From assembly GCF_015277675.1 (NCBI RefSeq), contig NZ_JADHEC010000001.1:124001-188000 (forward strand): a stretch of 64,000 nt of DNA, in the 5' to 3' direction. The position numbers and the translations under genes were made by a program. Positions 61,181 through 64,000 of the stretch are shown here, piece after piece. The DNA is from Flavobacterium soyangense (GTDB lineage: Bacteria; Bacteroidota; Bacteroidia; Flavobacteriales; Flavobacteriaceae). Numbering within the stretch: the stretch's first letter is position 1; each line of letters opens with the position of its first letter. The notes below the pieces were generated by a model. That model saw nothing but the letters and a program-made list of their open reading frames with translations. It was not told where the DNA came from and did not search any database.

Positions 61181-61203
61181 TTTATTTCTGTTTAGGGTAT
61201 TTT

Positions 61204-61968
61204 TTATTCTACTTCAACCATAATCGGACAATGGTCAGAATGTCTAGCTTCGGGTAATATAACGGCTCTTTTTAGTTTTTGTTTCAAAGGTTCGCTAACT
61301 AGACAATAATCAATGCGCCAGCCTTTATTTTCTAATCTTGCTGATGGAAATCGAACCGTCCACCAAGTGTAATTATTGGGTTCTTTGTTCAAAAACCGGA
61401 AACTGTCTATGAAACCATTTTTCAAAAAGGTATCTAACCAAGCTCTTTCTTCGGGTAAAAATCCGGAGACTTTCTTGTTCCGAATTGGATCGTGAATATC
61501 AATCGCTTCATGGCAAATGTTGTAATCACCACAAATGATAAGATTTGGAATTTCCTTCTTAAGTTCATTAATGTAACTTTGGAAATCATCCATATACTTA
61601 AACTTATGATCCAGTCTTTCAATATTGGTTCCCGAAGGCAAATACAAACTCATCACTGATAATTCTTCAAAATCAACCCGAATGTTTCTTCCTTCAAAAT
61701 CCATATGGGAAATTCCTGTTCCAAAAACCACATTTTTTGGTTCTGTTTTGGACAAAATTGCCACACCGCTATATCCTTTTTTTGTGGCTGGAAACCAATA
61801 ATGATATGGATAACCGGCAAGTTCGAAATCTAAAAGCGGGATTTGTTCTGGAGTTGCCTTAATTTCTTGTAGACAAATTACGTCGGGATTAGCTTGTTGA
61901 ATCCAGTTAATGAACCCTTTAGAAATTGCTGATCTTATTCCGTTAACGTTATAGGAAATAATTTTCAT
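61204..61968 (-). CDS. xth: Exodeoxyribonuclease III
   Basis: 254 aa apurinic/apyrimidinic endonuclease and 3'-exonuclease of base-excision repair. Motifs: ISYNVNGIRSAISKGFINWIQQANPDVICLQEIKA (metal Glu in LQEIK), YSGVAILSK, LIICGDYNICHEAIDIHDP (catalytic Asp, Asn) and ARHSDHCPIMVEV (Asp-His). Closely fits the ExoIII/ExoA group. Confidence 0.96.
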   Translation of the reverse strand: MKIISYNVNGIRSAISKGFINWIQQANPDVICLQEIKATPEQIPLLDFELAGYPYHYWFPATKKGYSGVAILSKTEPKNVVFGTGISHMDFEGRNIRVDFEELSVMSLYLPSGTNIERLDHKFKYMDDFQSYINELKKEIPNLIICGDYNICHEAIDIHDPIRNKKVSGFLPEERAWLDTFLKNGFIDSFRFLNKEPNNYTWWTVRFPSARLENKGWRIDYCLVSEPLKQKLKRAVILPEARHSDHCPIMVEVE

Positions 61969-61987
61969 TAAAAATATTTTTGAATTT

Positions 61988-61995
61988 CAAATGTA
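61988..61995 (-). promoter_or_regulatory. -7 element (TACATTTG) of xth
   Basis: Plus strand CAAATGTA. Leader about 13 nt. Confidence 0.45.
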
Positions 61996-62049
61996 ATGAA
62001 AAACAATAAAGATTGATGGCTAAAAAAAGAAGAAAATGGAGTTTTTTGC

Positions 62050-62057
62050 TATCTTTG
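62050..62057 (+). promoter_or_regulatory. -7 element (TATCTTTG) of the OlsF-like gene
   Basis: It lies after the in-frame ATG at 62036, so translation should begin at ATG 62084. Confidence 0.5.
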
Positions 62058-62083
62058 TTACTTGCTCAAAAAATAAAAGCTAC

Positions 62084-63886
62084 ATGGGTTTAGTAACCGC
62101 CAAAGAAGTTTCAAAATCAATAAACGCCGATAAGTACGGAATATTAGGTACTTTTTCAGGTTGGCTATTGATGAAAGTTTTAAAAATTTCTACCTTAAAT
62201 AAGGTGTATGACCGAAACAAACACTTAAAAGAAGTGGAGTTTTTGAATGCTATATTGGATGATTTACAAATAAAATTCGAAATTCCGGAGGAAGATTTAA
62301 AACGTTTACCTAAAGAAGGTGCTTATATAACCATCTCTAACCATCCTCTTGGGGGGGTAGATGGGATTTTACTTTTGAAATTAATGCTGGATCAGGAACC
62401 TGATTTTAAAATTATCGCTAATTTCCTTTTGCACAGAATTGAGCCATTGAAACCTTATATAATGCCCGTAAATCCTTTCGAAAACCACAAAAACGCAAAA
62501 TCCAGTGTTGTTGGGATAAAAGAAACCTTACGGCATTTGAGCGACGGCAAACCACTTGGAATGTTTCCGGCTGGTGAAGTTTCTACCTACAAAGACGGGA
62601 AGTTAATGGTTGACAAACCTTGGGAAGAAGGCGCTATAAAAGTGATTAGAAAAGCTCAGGTTCCTGTTGTTCCTATTTATTTTCACGCCAAAAACAGCTG
62701 GTTGTTTTATTTGCTTTCTAAAATTAGTGACACGATGCGCACGGCAAAATTACCTTCGGAAGTATTTAGTCAAAAACATCGGGCCATAAAAGTGCGTATC
62801 GGAAAACCCATTTCTGTTGCAGAACAAAACGAACATACTACACTTGAAGATTATTCAGAATTTTTAAGACGAAAAACATATATGTTGGCCAATCCTTTCG
62901 AAAAGGAAACACCCTTTTTACCAACGCCAAATCTAAAACTTCCAAAGAATCCAAAGGAAATTGTTACTGCTGCCAATCAGGAAAAAATGATCAAGGAAAT
63001 AAATTTCCTGAGAGAGAACGATTGTCGATTATTGGAAAGTAAAAATTACGAGGTGTTTTTTGCCAAAGCTAAAGACATGCCCAATGTACTTCACGAAATT
63101 GGCCGATTAAGAGAAATTACGTTCCGGGAAGTAGGTGAAGGAACAAACGAATCGACAGATATTGACTCTTACGACAAATATTATCGGCATATGTTTTTAT
63201 GGGACGGTGATGCCCAGAAAATTGCAGGAGCCTATAGAATGGGATTGGGTTCAGAAATTTATCCTAAATATGGAATTGACGGGTTTTATTTAACTGATTT
63301 ATTTAGGTTTGAGCCTGAATTATACGATATGATGCATAATTCAATCGAAATGGGTCGTGCCTTTATTGTTAAAGAATACCAACAAAAACCAATGCCTCTT
63401 TTCTTGCTTTGGAAAGGAATCATTCATATTACATTGCGTTATCCCGAGCATAAATTCTTGCTTGGTGGCGTGAGTATCAGCAATCAATTTTCGGATTTTT
63501 CAAAATCGTTGATGATTGAATTTATGAAATCTAATTTTTACGACCCTTATATTGCCCAATATATTCATCCTAAAAAAGCCTTTAAAGTCAAACTTAAAGA
63601 TGCCGATAAGGATTTTATCTTTGATGAAGCCGAAGCTGATTTGAATAAATTTGACAAATTGATTGATGAATTAGAACCTGGAGCTTTAAGATTGCCGGTT
63701 TTGATAAAAAAATACATTAAGCAAAATGCTCGCGTGGTTGCTTTTAACGTTGACCCTTTGTTTAACAATGCGATTGATGGATTAATGTATATCCGTATTT
63801 CTGATATTCCGGACAGCACAGTAAAACCCGTAATGGAAGAATTTCAGGCAGAGTTGGAAAGAAAATTAGCGGATAAAGAAGAATAG
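62084..63886 (+). CDS. olsF: OlsF-type bifunctional acyltransferase (ornithine-lipid synthesis)
   Basis: 600 aa from ATG 62084. N-terminal PlsC-like O-acyltransferase: ITISNHPLGGVDGILLLKLM (HX5D variant of the HX4D motif), NPFENHKNAKSSVVGIKETLRHLSDGKPLGMFPAGEVS. C-terminal GNAT/OlsB-like N-acyltransferase: EVFFAKAKDMPNVLHEIGRLREITFREVGEGTNESTDIDSYDKYYRHMFLWD, KIAGAYRMGLGSEI, EMGRAFIVKEYQQKPMPLFLLWKGI. This domain order is that of OlsF, described for Serratia and Flavobacterium, which makes the phosphorus-free ornithine lipids from ornithine. Product identity is from family knowledge. Confidence 0.88.
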   Translation: MGLVTAKEVSKSINADKYGILGTFSGWLLMKVLKISTLNKVYDRNKHLKEVEFLNAILDDLQIKFEIPEEDLKRLPKEGAYITISNHPLGGVDGILLLKLMLDQEPDFKIIANFLLHRIEPLKPYIMPVNPFENHKNAKSSVVGIKETLRHLSDGKPLGMFPAGEVSTYKDGKLMVDKPWEEGAIKVIRKAQVPVVPIYFHAKNSWLFYLLSKISDTMRTAKLPSEVFSQKHRAIKVRIGKPISVAEQNEHTTLEDYSEFLRRKTYMLANPFEKETPFLPTPNLKLPKNPKEIVTAANQEKMIKEINFLRENDCRLLESKNYEVFFAKAKDMPNVLHEIGRLREITFREVGEGTNESTDIDSYDKYYRHMFLWDGDAQKIAGAYRMGLGSEIYPKYGIDGFYLTDLFRFEPELYDMMHNSIEMGRAFIVKEYQQKPMPLFLLWKGIIHITLRYPEHKFLLGGVSISNQFSDFSKSLMIEFMKSNFYDPYIAQYIHPKKAFKVKLKDADKDFIFDEAEADLNKFDKLIDELEPGALRLPVLIKKYIKQNARVVAFNVDPLFNNAIDGLMYIRISDIPDSTVKPVMEEFQAELERKLADKEE

Positions 63887-63897
63887 TATTTCCGTTT

Positions 63898-64000
63898 TTA
63901 TCTCCAAATTGACTGATGCAAAATGTCGTCAATAGAATTGTTTCTGATGAAATAAATGATTCTGATGAAGTGATAAGTTGCTAAAAAAATTCCCAAGCCA
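63898..64000 (-). CDS. C-terminal end of a membrane protein gene (truncated by window edge)
   Basis: Open frame on the minus strand from the window edge to a TAA at 63900-63898: GLGIFLATYHFIRIIYFIRN followed by NSIDDILHQSIWR. The hydrophobic segment and the SIDDIL...SIWR ending have the look of a genuine protein terminus, perhaps a UbiA-type prenyltransferase, but this is a guess from 33 residues. It converges with the OlsF gene, 11 nt between stops. Confidence 0.5.
   Translation of the reverse strand, partial: GLGIFLATYHFIRIIYFIRNNSIDDILHQSIWR

Noticed and set aside
62036..62083. Sixteen-residue N-terminal extension of the OlsF-like protein
   Set aside because: It begins upstream of the likely transcription start and lacks family-like sequence; ATG 62084 is better placed.

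Overview
The window is a chromosomal segment of a member of the Bacteroidota, most likely Flavobacterium or a close Flavobacteriaceae relative. The evidence is low G+C, many promoters with the Bacteroidota -7 element TAnnTTTG (sometimes with a TTTG/TTG -33 element 17-23 nt upstream), secreted proteins with type IX secretion (T9SS) C-terminal sorting domains, an OlsF-type ornithine-lipid synthase, and gene neighbourhoods typical of the genus (atpD-atpC alone, glycogen-synthase-like/DUF4270/glmS next to panC-panD, rplY-pth). This assignment is inferred from content, not from a database search.

Layout. 1-6851 is the end of a nuo operon (partial nuoH, then nuoI-J-K-L-M-N) encoding the membrane arm of respiratory complex I. 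7057-11237 is a variable stretch: a membrane phosphatase-like gene with two tandem domains lying between two copies of a ~35-bp direct repeat, then an MBOAT O-acyltransferase/SGNH-like pair and a small Cys-rich membrane protein. 11363-20846 is mixed accessory DNA: a ParDE/RelBE-like toxin-antitoxin pair, two secreted proteins of unknown function, an AraC-type regulator, a FrnE/DsbA-like protein, a umuC-umuD pair in reversed order, a three-gene HipBST-like kinase toxin module with several palindromic operator-like sites, two more secreted unknowns and a tRNA-Leu(CAA).

21090-28884 is mostly housekeeping: prs, rplY (L25/Ctc), pth, an M43 metalloprotease with a T9SS tail, ribF, a small membrane protein and bioB. 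28923-35316 holds two large tandem paralogous T9SS-exported surface proteins. recX (35680) is followed by an 84-bp unit repeated exactly seven times. 36827-41909 (minus strand) is a biotin cluster: a FabF-like ketosynthase, bioA, bioD and bioF, with a GxxExxY gene inside it, bracketed by inverted repeat ends. Then come atpC-atpD, a TonB-dependent receptor, glmS, a DUF4270 lipoprotein and a truncated glycogen-synthase-like protein, all on the minus strand. Divergent from these are panC-panD, an esterase-like protein with an altered nucleophile, radA, two small unknowns and an AsmA-like/GT51 fusion. The end carries an aldo/keto reductase, an OmpA-family lipoprotein, exodeoxyribonuclease III, the OlsF-type acyltransferase and the C-terminal tail of one more minus-strand gene.

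The least expected signals are the repeats and regulatory palindromes. Several dispersed families of short inverted repeats occupy intergenic gaps. One family bounds both the GxxExxY gene and the 84-bp array. A 46-bp near-perfect palindrome and related sites lie upstream of the HipBST-like operon and may also control the divergent secreted-protein genes.
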